This document shows positions 24,710-34,152 of a stretch of DNA of 46,176 nt, in pieces. The notes beneath the pieces are model-generated. The model was not told the DNA's origin. It did no database searches and was given only the letters and a program-made list of their open reading frames with translations. Position 1 is the first letter of the stretch. Each line of letters opens with the position of its first letter. Origin of the DNA: an uncultured Flavobacteriaceae bacterium (GTDB lineage Bacteria > Bacteroidota > Bacteroidia > Flavobacteriales > Flavobacteriaceae); contig CALLVX010000094.1 of the NCBI GenBank assembly GCA_938010765.1, forward strand, positions 1 to 46,176, in the 5' to 3' direction. Both the position numbers and the translations under genes were made by a program.

Positions 24710-25117
24710 TTAGTTTGTTTTAATGGTTGTTGCTTGATCTATTTTTACCGCTAGCAGCAGTTCATCGAAACCCACACATCTGCCTTTGATGTTTACATTT
24801 TCACCGATCGTGAGGCCTCGTTTCAAATCGTTCAAAAAATACACTTGAACCCGGTTTTCCAGGACGATCGTGTTGGTTCCGACCTCTGTAATTGCACCGT
24901 GGGTTTCTATCACCTTGTCTATGTATTTGTGCGCGGCGGTTTCTTGGTCATCGGCAAAATGAAATTGTAGTTCGTCGGCCGAAATCGCAAATGCCGTAGG
25001 CTCCTTGGCTATCTCCCGATGCACAGGATTAAATACCTTTTCATAGATGACAAAACCGGATAGAATTATTAAAACAGTGAGGCTGATCAGGGCGTATTTC
25101 ATATTCGTTTTACTCAT
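24710..25117 (-). CDS. OB-fold (tRNA_anti-like) membrane-anchored protein (cassette 3)
   Basis: 135 residues; the Met at 25102 is an alternative start. One hydrophobic N-terminal segment (YALISLTVLIILSGFVIY), then the OB domain: AHKYIDKVIETHGAITEVGT, TIVLENRVQVYF, and GENVNIKGRCVGFDELLLAVKI. Close in pattern to the cassette 1 copy. Its start overlaps the YceI end (ATGA), and it abuts the barrel gene. Confidence 0.8.
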   Translation of the reverse strand: MSKTNMKYALISLTVLIILSGFVIYEKVFNPVHREIAKEPTAFAISADELQFHFADDQETAAHKYIDKVIETHGAITEVGTNTIVLENRVQVYFLNDLKRGLTIGENVNIKGRCVGFDELLLAVKIDQATTIKTN

Positions 25118-25677
25118 GGTTTAAGATTAAAGTTTAGTGATACAAGTACTTCGCGGGCAATTTTGTTTTTCACGATGGATGGAATTTCAATGGCAAAGTC
25201 TGAAGGGGTGACGGTAAAGCCACCCTTCATAACAACGGCGCCATTCAATTTTTGTAAACTGACCATCGTTTTGACCTCCTTTTCTTTTCCATGCAATGCT
25301 AATTTCCCATCGACCGCAATTTCTACGGGTTCATCAGACAAATTGGAAAGGTCAAAATCGATCAGCATACCTCTGAATATCGCTTTGGGGTATGTTTCAG
25401 ATTCTATATAGTTTTCATTAAAATGTTCTTCCATCAGTGAATTTTCAAAACGGAAGCCGACCACTAATGCCAAGGAGGCAAATTCGCCGGTATCGGTATT
25501 GAGTACGGCAGTAACCGATTTGTTGACCGCTTCAACAGGTTCAAAAAGCTTTTCAGAAGCTTCGAATTTCAGGTAACCGGCCTTATCAACATAGTTATTT
25601 TGACCATAGAGGTGGGTGGCAAACACGCCGGTCATAAAAAGGATTGCCACCAATTGTACAGTTTTCATATTTTTCAT
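25114..25677 (-). CDS. YceI-family periplasmic protein (cassette 3)
   Basis: 187 residues with a signal peptide (about 1-25, ending LYGQ). YceI features: YLKFEASEKLFEPVEAVNKS, FRFENSLMEEHFNENYIES, YPKAIFRGMLIDFDL, LALHGKEKEVKTMV, then IEIPSIVKNKIAREVLVSLNF. The EHFNENYIES block is nearly identical to those of the other two copies. Second gene of the operon, 30 bases after the cytochrome c gene. Confidence 0.88.
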   Translation of the reverse strand: MKNMKTVQLVAILFMTGVFATHLYGQNNYVDKAGYLKFEASEKLFEPVEAVNKSVTAVLNTDTGEFASLALVVGFRFENSLMEEHFNENYIESETYPKAIFRGMLIDFDLSNLSDEPVEIAVDGKLALHGKEKEVKTMVSLQKLNGAVVMKGGFTVTPSDFAIEIPSIVKNKIAREVLVSLNFNLKP

Positions 25678-25707
25678 TTGTTCTAGTTTAATCGTTATGA
25701 ATGCAGT

Positions 25708-26088
25708 TTAATTTTCGGGTAGTCCGTTGTCGATCCATTCTTGAATTTGATCAATGGTGTTTTGCGGTAGTCTTCCAACAGGAGGCATAGCACCTGCCGC
25801 TCCATTCTGACGCGACATCGCACTCAGCATGTTATTGGCTCTGGCGCTCACCTGTTGGAAGCTAACCAGTGCGAACGGTGCTCCATTTCGCGGCGGGTCG
25901 TTATGGCAACCAACACAGTTGTTTTGAACAATTGCCCGTACGGTATTCTCATAGGTAATGCCATCGGTATCCCCTTCATCGGGACCCTGTTCCTGTTCGA
26001 TTTCGACCAGATCTGCTTCACTGTCATTTGTACAACTCCAAACACAAAAAGCGGATAGGAGAATCATAAGTAGTTTTGCTTTTTTCAT
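25708..26088 (-). CDS. Lipid-anchored c-type cytochrome (cassette 3)
   Basis: 126 residues. Lipobox VWSC (Cys about 19), an acidic linker, then one haem motif CVGCH (about 58-62) with ALVSFQQVSARANN and AMPPVGRLP (Met axial ligand candidate), ending QIQEWIDNGLPEN. A short class I-type cytochrome as seen in Bacteroidota envelope proteins. First gene of the five-gene operon cytochrome-YceI-OB-DUF5777-HMA, facing the divergent LytTR regulator across 215 bases. It is the stand-alone counterpart of the cytochrome half of the fusion at 1072-1947. Confidence 0.87.
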   Translation of the reverse strand: MKKAKLLMILLSAFCVWSCTNDSEADLVEIEQEQGPDEGDTDGITYENTVRAIVQNNCVGCHNDPPRNGAPFALVSFQQVSARANNMLSAMSRQNGAAGAMPPVGRLPQNTIDQIQEWIDNGLPEN

Positions 26089-26171
26089 TTTTTACATTTT
26101 CAGATATTAGTTTTATTTTGAGCTCAAATGAAGCATTATCAGGGCTAGCCGGCCCTATTAATCTTTGTGAA

Positions 26172-26197
26172 AGGGAAATTTTGGGCTTAATAGGGAA
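26172..26197 (-). promoter_or_regulatory. AGGGAA direct repeats, 20-bp period (upstream of cytochrome c operon)
   Basis: AGGGAA at 26172-26177 and 26192-26197 in GTGAAAGGGAA...GGGCTTAATAGGGAAT, starting 84 bp upstream of the cytochrome ATG and 107 bp before the divergent LytTR ATG. Matches the site upstream of the cupredoxin gene in sequence, period and distance. Confidence 0.62.
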
Positions 26198-26303
26198 TAT
26201 GAATGGTTGAAATTTTCATCAATCATTCGATTTGGCGTTCAAATGAATACTTCATTGAACCTGTATCTTTAAAGATTACTACTTTAGCAACTTAATAACT
26301 GCC

Positions 26304-27413
26304 ATGCGAAAAGACCGTTTGTATCTTTTGACTTTTTTGGGGATTACGCTGATCTTTTTGGCCATCTCGAGCGTTGCGGTACGCTACTTTGTGAAGTTTA
26401 GCGTTGACAAGGTGCTAGAGACCCAATTAGAATTTAGCAAGCGAGAGGCGCGCGAAGTAGCTTCCTTGCTCGGCGCACATTTAAATAGTGGCGTTTTAAA
26501 GGATACCGCGATCGTTTCGCTACAGAATAGCATTAAGAGTACAAGTAGAACTACGGGTTTTGTTAGTATGTTCAACTGGTCTGGGAAGATTGTTTGCCAT
26601 CCCGATATTAAAGTTGTGGGGCAAAGTATAAGTCCCAAGGAATCTTTTGTATCATCGATCGGTGATGATTTAAATTCAAAAGATTTTTACAGCTTGTTAC
26701 AGAATAAGGAAGCGGTCGGCGGCATACGGGATTTTGAAGATACCGCACAAGAGTCGGAAGTAGTTTATCTACACCCCGTACCAAATTCTGACTGGATCGT
26801 TGCAGCACATGTGAATACCCAATTGGTGATGAGCCAGATAAGCGATTTGAGAAGTAAGTTCTATAATATTTTGATTATTATGGGGCTGGTGATGATCGTA
26901 ACTTCTGTGGTGACCGTACGATTCATAGGAAGTACCTACGAGAACAAATTGGAAGAGAAGAATGTAAAACTTTCCAATGAGGTCGTTAATCTGGCAAAAC
27001 TAAATAGCGCCGTAGATGCCTACCAACAAAAAGTCGTTGGGCGATCAACGGAGCATAGTGAAGATGATAGTGCGTCCAAAAAGCGTATACTTACCTATCA
27101 CCGAAACGAACTTAGACCGGTCGCTACCGCAGAAATAGCCTACATCTATACCGAAAGTACCATTACCTATGTGGTGTGCATCGACTCTAAACGATCTACG
27201 TCAAACGCTAGTCTTGACGAGCTTATTTCAAATCTTGACGGCACCCATTTTTTTAGGGCCAACAGACAATTTATCATCGCAATCTCTGCAATTGAAAAAA
27301 TAGTCAAATACGGGAACAACCAACTCAAGATCTTGATCAACCCCAATTCCGAACTCGATATCATCATCAGTAAAAACCGTGCCGCAGAATTTAAGCAGTG
27401 GCTGAATCTTTAG
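26304..27413 (+). CDS. Membrane sensor-LytTR transcriptional regulator
   Basis: 369 residues. Transmembrane helix 1 (about 7-30), an extracytoplasmic sensor of about 150 residues resembling a Cache domain (FVSMFNWSGKIVCHPD, VVYLHPVPNSDWIVAAHV), transmembrane helix 2 (about 187-207), a short coiled coil (about 212-240), and a C-terminal LytTR DNA-binding domain (about 265-369: IAYIYTESTITYVV, HFFRANRQFIIAISAIEKI, LKILINP). It is a one-component system with no kinase or receiver. Divergent from the cytochrome c operon and the natural candidate to bind the AGGGAA repeats there and upstream of the cupredoxin gene. Confidence 0.87.
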   Translation: MRKDRLYLLTFLGITLIFLAISSVAVRYFVKFSVDKVLETQLEFSKREAREVASLLGAHLNSGVLKDTAIVSLQNSIKSTSRTTGFVSMFNWSGKIVCHPDIKVVGQSISPKESFVSSIGDDLNSKDFYSLLQNKEAVGGIRDFEDTAQESEVVYLHPVPNSDWIVAAHVNTQLVMSQISDLRSKFYNILIIMGLVMIVTSVVTVRFIGSTYENKLEEKNVKLSNEVVNLAKLNSAVDAYQQKVVGRSTEHSEDDSASKKRILTYHRNELRPVATAEIAYIYTESTITYVVCIDSKRSTSNASLDELISNLDGTHFFRANRQFIIAISAIEKIVKYGNNQLKILINPNSELDIIISKNRAAEFKQWLNL

Positions 27414-27471
27414 ATTAACGGGGTTTCTTTTTGAAAAACAGTTCCTTTACATACTAGTAAAGAGTGAAAGC

Positions 27472-28068
27472 TTAGAAAATATCCTTTTTTACTTTCAGGA
27501 TCGCATTCATATGATACGCTATTATTTTGTCTCTCCCTCCCCTGGTCATTAGAATGGTCTTACATTCCTCCTCATTGTCCATAAAAAAACTTTCAGTGAG
27601 AATAGCCGGCATCTGCGTTTTAGCGAGTACAAAAAACCGCCTTTCCTTATCCAAATCGCCATCTGAAAAATCGGTTCGCAACCTTCGATTGGGAAAAATT
27701 TTCTGATATTCTTCGCCAAAAACAGTGGCAATTTTATCGCTTTTCGTATCACCGGGCGACGTAAATATTTCGGAACCATTACCACCCCCTGCGTTGGAAT
27801 GTATACTTAGGTAAAAACTCTTTTTACCCGCATATACATTGGCCCGTTTTACCCGGGTCTCAAGGTGTACGTCTCTATATTCAGGTGCCAGGTTGACATA
27901 GGCTATTTGCAATCGGCTCAATTCTTGCACCATTCCGTTTACAATGGCACGGTTGAACTCTCCCTCAAAAAGCTGTGAGCCGTCCGCCCATCTCGGGCTT
28001 CTTTTCCCTGGGGTTTGGTATTCCTTGTTGATGATTCCGCCATGGCCATTGTCTAATAATACAATCAT
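27472..28068 (-). CDS. N-acetylmuramoyl-L-alanine amidase (Amidase_3), no signal peptide
   Basis: 198 residues. Zinc-site features of Amidase_3: DNGHGG near the N-terminus, LFEGEFNRAIV (Glu ligand), LSIHSNAGGGNGSE (His) and the catalytic ILTESFFMDN. The protein starts almost directly with the first strand (MIVLLDNGHGG), so there is no room for a signal peptide or cell-wall-binding domain. It would cut peptide from N-acetylmuramic acid, but must reach the periplasm by holin, lysis or a contractile/secretion apparatus. Convergent with the LytTR gene. No phage genes are seen nearby. Confidence 0.85.
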   Translation of the reverse strand: MIVLLDNGHGGIINKEYQTPGKRSPRWADGSQLFEGEFNRAIVNGMVQELSRLQIAYVNLAPEYRDVHLETRVKRANVYAGKKSFYLSIHSNAGGGNGSEIFTSPGDTKSDKIATVFGEEYQKIFPNRRLRTDFSDGDLDKERRFFVLAKTQMPAILTESFFMDNEEECKTILMTRGGRDKIIAYHMNAILKVKKDIF

Positions 28069-28396
28069 TTCGTAGCTTTTAAATATGGAGATGAATACAT
28101 ATTTTTATAGTCCTCCTCCCCTGTCCTATTTGTTCGATGCAATATGAACCTCGCCCATTGCGGCTGAAACGCTCGAACCAAACCGGGAGCATGAAAAGCG
28201 CCTATCAGAATTTTCAGCTGCCCTTAGTACTAAAAATAAACTAAATTTGATTGTTTTAATAATTTTTTAGGGACCTCCCCAATTTAGCGTCCCAAAACCC
28301 TATAGAACGGGGCTTAAAGTTGGGCTATTCGTAGTATTCCCAGTTAGAGAAGGCACATCATGAGGGTTTTTCCCTCAATCTTATTGGAAAATTAAT
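28069..28396. other. Gene-free stretch upstream of the CHAT gene
   Basis: No supported gene. It contains a small hairpin TGAGGG-TTTTT-CCCTCA at about 28359-28375 just ahead of the promoter below; role unknown. Confidence 0.35.
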
Positions 28397-28427
28397 TTTG
28401 ACAAAAGCGTGGTGTAGTTTAACTTTG
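28397..28427 (+). promoter_or_regulatory. Bacteroidota-type promoter of the CHAT gene
   Basis: TTTG (28397-28400), 19-base spacer, TAACTTTG (28420-28427): a full match to the TTTG-N19-TAnnTTTG consensus. It predicts a 5' leader of about 150 bases before the ATG at 28585. Confidence 0.7.
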
Positions 28428-28584
28428 AAAAACAGGCAAGGTTCTAGCTTGTTTCTCCCACGACCTAAGTAATGCTGTATTCGTATAGGAAGCGTTTCGC
28501 ACTAGTTTGCTATTGCCCAAGGCCAAAGAACTTAAGTGAAGTACTCCCCCAGACCATTGTTGAATTAATTTAAAGACCAACCCA

Positions 28585-31500
28585 ATGACAAAGAAAGCAC
28601 GCCTGTTCGGGAGTAGAATAGACCTTAGCACTAGCAACACCGTACTACCGGCCGAGGTCTCCACGAAATTTAAGCTAAAAAATTGTGTGCAGGTATCGGC
28701 CACTCGCTCGAACAACAGCCCCGTAGAGGTAGAGTTTGATGATAACGATCTGTTGGCCTTGCAATTTACCGACGATACGGAATGGATAGGGCATCCTGAA
28801 GATATTCAGGAAATCTACAACGAACAAACCCTATCTAAACGCGCCACGAGCAAGGAGGACTATCTTTTTGAGGTTCAGATTTCAACGACCACTACCGACA
28901 GAGGGGCTTTAAAGAGTGCCCTGGTAAAGGTCTTTAGTGTATTCGGCGCAAAAAGCCCTGCTAAAACCGGCATGAAAGCCCTGGGAATCGCCTATGACAA
29001 AAAAGTACAGCCCGCTCCCGGACTCTATGAGATAGATGCCTCTTTTAAGAGAACACCCTTTAAAAACATCAATACTTCCAAGCCATGCCTTTTATTGCTG
29101 CATGGCACGCTATCTACCACCATCGATGCGTTTGGCGGTTTGCAAACCACGGAGGCCTGGAGTAGTATCGTAGAGCAATACCAAAATAACATTATAGCCC
29201 TTGAGCATTATACGCTGTCGAAAAGTCCACTTCACAATGTACTTGACTTTCTAAAATCGTGCCCCGATGATTGCACCTTTGATATTCTGAGCCATTCACG
29301 CGGGGGACTGATTGCAGATATTTTGGCCAAGTGCGATTCCCAAAACAAGGAAAACCATGTGGTCGGTTTTAGCAAGAACGAACTTTTAATACTCGAAAGG
29401 CATGACAAGGTATCGCACAAACTCATGTCCGACATCAATAAACAACTGTCAAAAAAACGCATTACCATCGGCACGGTAGTGAGAGTGGCGGCGCCTTCGA
29501 GCGGTACTACCATTTTATCGGAGCGGGCCGATCACTTCTTCAATTTGCTATTAAATGCCATTTCCCTTGCCTTCGGCATTCGAAATCCGATGTACAGTAT
29601 TGTAAAGTCTTTTCTTTTGGAACTGATCAGTCAAAAAGAAGACCCCGAAGTACTGCCCGGTCTCAATAGTATGATGCCGGAATCGTTGTTTCAAAAAATG
29701 ATGAATGCGGCCGATACCGAAGTGGTAAGCGACCTATACACTATTTCTGGTGATGCTGAAGTTGGCGGGTTGAATTTTAATTCGCTCAAGGTGATCCTGG
29801 CGAATTTATTCTACCGCAATCCCAATGACCTAGTGGTAGATACCGACCGAATGCTTCATGGTGTAAAACGGGTGGGCGGCACCCATACCTTTCTTTCGCA
29901 AGACAGTGAAACCAATCATTTCAACTACTTCAAGAATCGCAATTCTTGCGCAGCCATTCTACAGGGATTGGGGGCCACTAATGAAAAGGTCGTAACCCTA
30001 TTTAAGCAAGAAGTGTACAACCAAGGCCAACGCGGAATCTTGCTTGATAAATTATCGCTCGATGGCATTAACTTCCAACCGGAAAAAATTACCCGCGATG
30101 TGGTGATCTTACTTCCCGGTATCATGGGATCTACCCTAGAGGCAAACGGGCAGGATCAATGGGTGCAAATGCGAAACATTAATCAGGGTGCCATCTCAGA
30201 TTATTTAAAAATCGACGCTACCAATGTCACCGCCTCCGGTATCATCGAAAAGTACTATAGTAAGCTTGGTACGTATCTCGAGGCAGACTACGATGTGATC
30301 AGTTTGGCCTTTGACTGGCGCGCATCTGTTTCGGTGGCGGCGACCGACTTAAAAGATTGCATCGAAGACCTGCTTTTGAACCATACCGTTAATATACACA
30401 TCATAGCCCATTCGATGGGTGGCCTGGTCGCACGGCAATGTATGATCGACCATCCGAAAACATGGGGGAATTTCAACTCGAACGGCAACAATAAATACAT
30501 TATGCTGGGCACCCCTTGGTTGGGTTCCTATCTTATTATGGAGGTACTTACAGGGCATAGTAGAAGGGTAAAACAATTGGCCGCAATCGATTTTAAGAAT
30601 AACAAAAAAGACCTCCTGGCCGTATTCTGGGAGTATACCGGTGTGTTCGAATTACTTCCGATCGAAAAAAATGGAACGAACGATTTTTGGGACTTTAATT
30701 TTTGGACCGGGATTCATGCCAAATCCAATTTAAAGCATATGCCCAAGCCAAATCAGCACAACCAAGCGCTCAAGGACTTTGCGGAGTATAGAGATAAGAT
30801 ACAGACATTTTTAAGTACCACTGCCGCAGACAAGGAGTTCTTTAAAAACATTTATTATATCTGTGGCAAGGCAGATAAGACGGTCTTCGACTATACTTTT
30901 AAAGACCGGTGGCTATCGTCTAAAAAGAAGCTGGTGTATAAGGCGACATCTGAAGGCGACGGGAGCGTTACTTGGGAAACGGGAATTCCAACCCCCTTAG
31001 TTGGCAGCTCGAACCTCTATTACAGTCATACCACGCATGGCGAATTAGCGAATGAGCAGTACATTTTCGAGGCAATTTCAGACATTCTTTACAAAGGAAA
31101 AACATCGAAGCTACCTACCGAAAAACCGACCAACAGAGGGGGGGCGCTTATTTCGGAAATTCATGAATATCCCGAACCACTTACCGATGCCGATGCTGTC
31201 GTAAATGCCTTGTTCGGCAGCCAAAAAACAAGCAAGCCCGCAGCCGAAAAAATACACGTTAAAGTAATCAACGGGGATCTCAAAATTGCGTCCTACCCAG
31301 TGATGGTCGGTCATTTTTACATGGATCTTATTTTAAGTGCCGAAAAGGCCTTGGATCGGTATTTGAACGACCGTTTGTCCCAACGTTTGGATATCGGGTA
31401 CTATCCCGGAAAAATTGGCGAGAGCGAAGTATTCTTCAATCTGAATACCCAGCCCAAAGGGGCCATTGTTTGTGGTCTTGGCACCACCGATACCCTTACC

Positions 31501-33903
31501 ACCTTTCTATTATCGAAGACCGTAAAATTGGCCACCCTTAAGTATGCCATGTTTATGCGCGATAACTATACCTTGCCAAGGGCCAAAAAGCACGCCCATG
31601 GTATTTCCGTTATTTTGATAGGCATCGGCTACGGAAAGCTTGCCATTGAAGATTCGCTACGAGGTATTTTACTGGGAATCTCCGAGGCGAACAACTACAT
31701 AAAAGAAACGGGCCAGGGCTTGCAGACGATAAAAGAACTAGAGGTCCTCAATTTCTACGAATCGGTGGCGAGCCAGGCTTATTTTAGTTTAAGTAGAATG
31801 CTCAATACCGACAATCGCATCTCGATCAAACTCGATAAGGGCGTTTTGCGACGTGCAGGGGCCAAAAAGAAACAACTCTTTGCCGCCAATATCTACAATT
31901 GGTGGTACAATCTGCAAATAACCAGTGTTACCCGAAAGCTTCCCGACAACCCCTTTGCTGAAGAGGTAATCGGCTTTAAATATTACTCTTCCAAAGGCCT
32001 CGCGCGTATCGAAGAGGAAATGATAGGCGTCGGGTTATCGAAGGTAGATCACCTATTACAGGTACAATCCCAAAATTCGAACTGGGATAAGCGCTTGTCA
32101 AAGACCCTCTTTGAAATGTTGATCCCGAATGCCTTTAAAAATGTATTCAGGAACCAGGGGAACCTCATCTTAAAATTGGATAAAAATGCGGCGCAGATTC
32201 CCTGGGAATTGTTGCATGACCCCTTAGCCGACGAAACCCCGGTGGCGGTTACCTCTACCTTTCTTCGGCAATTGGTGACCGGCTATGGCGATGATCTTAC
32301 GCAGGTTTCCTTGGGGAACACCAATGTATTGATTGTCGGAGATCCCATGTACGGAGCAGAAGACCTGCAGCAATTACCGGCCGCCAAGGCCGAGGGGGTA
32401 TGGGTCGCCAAACAGCTCAGCGGCCATAGCTATAAGACCACTTCTTTGATCAATGCAGCTTCCGATTTGATCATGATGGAACTCTATAGCAGAAAGTATA
32501 AAATAATGCACTTTGCCGGTCATGGCCTGTACGACCCTGAAAATGAAGAGGTCGGTATCGCCATCGGAAACGGGTTTTGTATAGACCCCGCCATGATCAA
32601 CCAAATGGGGTATACGCCAGAATTCGTCTTTATAAATTGCTGTTATTCCGGTACAATGGATGCCGAGGACGACAACTATAGCAGAGACCGCAGCAGGCTG
32701 GCCGCCAATGTTGGTACCCAGTTGATAGAAATGGGCGTCAAAGCGATCATTATTTCTGGCTGGGCGGTCGACGATGCCGCCGCCAAAACCTTCTCGGAGG
32801 CATTTTACAAACACATGCTCGAGGGGTACGATTTCGGAAGCTCGGTACAGAAAGCGCGGCTGCTTTGTTATCAAAACCACCCGGGCACCAACACTTGGGG
32901 CGCATATCAATGTTACGGCAACCAATTCTATAAATTCAACAATCGGAAAAAGCGGAAACAAGACGATCTAGAGTATGTAATTCCCTCACAGGTGCATGTT
33001 GATCTAGACAATCTGCTGGTAGCGATCCGAGATGGAAAACACAGTGCCAGTAAAACACTCTCCAAGTTAGACCGCTATTTGGACAAGGCTGAGCAGGCCA
33101 ATCTTTTAGATGCACTGGTATTGGAGAAAGAGGCCTTGATTTATGATGAGTTGGGCAAATCGGATATTGCGCTGCAAAAATTTATGGAACTCTTTAAATA
33201 CGCGAACGGCAATTTCTCTATTGAAGCCCTGGAGCAGTATTGCATTATAAAGACCCATAATTTACACGAAAAAACCCTCAAGGAAGATTTAAGGGAAATC
33301 GAATTTTTGACCTTGGTAGGCAAAAACCCCAGCAGGTTGAATATTGTGGGCAATGCCTACAAATATGCCTCTATAAAGGCAAAAACCAAAAAGGAGAAGG
33401 TCGCCTACCTCCTACATTCCTTTCAATACTATGAGAAGGCATTTTCTGCCTCTACAGATCGCTATGATGGCGGGTATTTGGATGCCCTTACCAATATGGT
33501 TTTCCTAGGGTATATATTGGAACTACAAGGAGAACAAAAGTTATTAGATCGGCTCAACGAAAGCAGTGCATTTGCACCTATTAAAGATGTGGAAGCCTAT
33601 TTACGTGATTTTAATAAGCAATTGGATGATTATGACAAAGATGATCTGGATGTTTCGGTGCTCATCGGCATGGCGGAGACCAGCTATGGTTTACTACTCT
33701 TAAAAAGCAATTTTAAGCCCACTATCGAATTGGATATCATAGACAAGTTCAAACACATATTTAAACTGCTGTATAGTCCCCGATATATTAGAATCGAGTT
33801 ATTGCATATCGATTTTCTATTGCACTATTTTAAGGACAAAACCATTCGAAAGCAGCTTGTTCAGATACGGGAAGAAGTGGAAAAATTGCTAGATAAACCT
33901 TGA
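28585..33903 (+). CDS. Giant double alpha/beta-hydrolase + CHAT protease + TPR protein
   Basis: 1772 residues, no signal peptide. Order: residues about 165-440, a lipase-like alpha/beta hydrolase (LLLLHGT oxyanion loop about 169-175; nucleophile Ser238 in SHSRGG); about 505-800, a second one of LCAT type (LLPGIMGST about 509-517; nucleophile Ser610 in AHSMGG); about 870-1080, a conserved domain I cannot name (VINGDLKIASYPVMVGHFY, YPGKIGES); about 1180-1450, a CHAT caspase-like protease with the His-Cys dyad His1313 (HFAGHG) and Cys1353 (INCCYSG); about 1465-1770, TPR-like helices. CHAT proteases in bacteria are often effectors of anti-phage or programmed-death systems. One protein therefore carries two possible esterases/phospholipases and a protease. 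It stands alone under its own promoter. Confidence 0.85.
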   Translation: MTKKARLFGSRIDLSTSNTVLPAEVSTKFKLKNCVQVSATRSNNSPVEVEFDDNDLLALQFTDDTEWIGHPEDIQEIYNEQTLSKRATSKEDYLFEVQISTTTTDRGALKSALVKVFSVFGAKSPAKTGMKALGIAYDKKVQPAPGLYEIDASFKRTPFKNINTSKPCLLLLHGTLSTTIDAFGGLQTTEAWSSIVEQYQNNIIALEHYTLSKSPLHNVLDFLKSCPDDCTFDILSHSRGGLIADILAKCDSQNKENHVVGFSKNELLILERHDKVSHKLMSDINKQLSKKRITIGTVVRVAAPSSGTTILSERADHFFNLLLNAISLAFGIRNPMYSIVKSFLLELISQKEDPEVLPGLNSMMPESLFQKMMNAADTEVVSDLYTISGDAEVGGLNFNSLKVILANLFYRNPNDLVVDTDRMLHGVKRVGGTHTFLSQDSETNHFNYFKNRNSCAAILQGLGATNEKVVTLFKQEVYNQGQRGILLDKLSLDGINFQPEKITRDVVILLPGIMGSTLEANGQDQWVQMRNINQGAISDYLKIDATNVTASGIIEKYYSKLGTYLEADYDVISLAFDWRASVSVAATDLKDCIEDLLLNHTVNIHIIAHSMGGLVARQCMIDHPKTWGNFNSNGNNKYIMLGTPWLGSYLIMEVLTGHSRRVKQLAAIDFKNNKKDLLAVFWEYTGVFELLPIEKNGTNDFWDFNFWTGIHAKSNLKHMPKPNQHNQALKDFAEYRDKIQTFLSTTAADKEFFKNIYYICGKADKTVFDYTFKDRWLSSKKKLVYKATSEGDGSVTWETGIPTPLVGSSNLYYSHTTHGELANEQYIFEAISDILYKGKTSKLPTEKPTNRGGALISEIHEYPEPLTDADAVVNALFGSQKTSKPAAEKIHVKVINGDLKIASYPVMVGHFYMDLILSAEKALDRYLNDRLSQRLDIGYYPGKIGESEVFFNLNTQPKGAIVCGLGTTDTLTTFLLSKTVKLATLKYAMFMRDNYTLPRAKKHAHGISVILIGIGYGKLAIEDSLRGILLGISEANNYIKETGQGLQTIKELEVLNFYESVASQAYFSLSRMLNTDNRISIKLDKGVLRRAGAKKKQLFAANIYNWWYNLQITSVTRKLPDNPFAEEVIGFKYYSSKGLARIEEEMIGVGLSKVDHLLQVQSQNSNWDKRLSKTLFEMLIPNAFKNVFRNQGNLILKLDKNAAQIPWELLHDPLADETPVAVTSTFLRQLVTGYGDDLTQVSLGNTNVLIVGDPMYGAEDLQQLPAAKAEGVWVAKQLSGHSYKTTSLINAASDLIMMELYSRKYKIMHFAGHGLYDPENEEVGIAIGNGFCIDPAMINQMGYTPEFVFINCCYSGTMDAEDDNYSRDRSRLAANVGTQLIEMGVKAIIISGWAVDDAAAKTFSEAFYKHMLEGYDFGSSVQKARLLCYQNHPGTNTWGAYQCYGNQFYKFNNRKKRKQDDLEYVIPSQVHVDLDNLLVAIRDGKHSASKTLSKLDRYLDKAEQANLLDALVLEKEALIYDELGKSDIALQKFMELFKYANGNFSIEALEQYCIIKTHNLHEKTLKEDLREIEFLTLVGKNPSRLNIVGNAYKYASIKAKTKKEKVAYLLHSFQYYEKAFSASTDRYDGGYLDALTNMVFLGYILELQGEQKLLDRLNESSAFAPIKDVEAYLRDFNKQLDDYDKDDLDVSVLIGMAETSYGLLLLKSNFKPTIELDIIDKFKHIFKLLYSPRYIRIELLHIDFLLHYFKDKTIRKQLVQIREEVEKLLDKP

Positions 33904-34152
33904 ATTTTTTGGTGGGTGTTAAAATTTGGTAACCTTCCCTATATCATGAGATCAGTTCAATAACCCAACGATAGCTAAAGAACAATAACAAAGCGCGAAA
34001 AATAGTAGGAAGAACAGTGTCACAAAACAAAAACCGTTGAAGTCTTTACAGAAAAATCCTAGACCATTGCATGTGGTTTTCCGTAAAATTAATTGAAAGA
34101 ACTATTGTAAGGTACTGCGCGTTTGATTGCTACAACGCTTTTAATAAAACGA

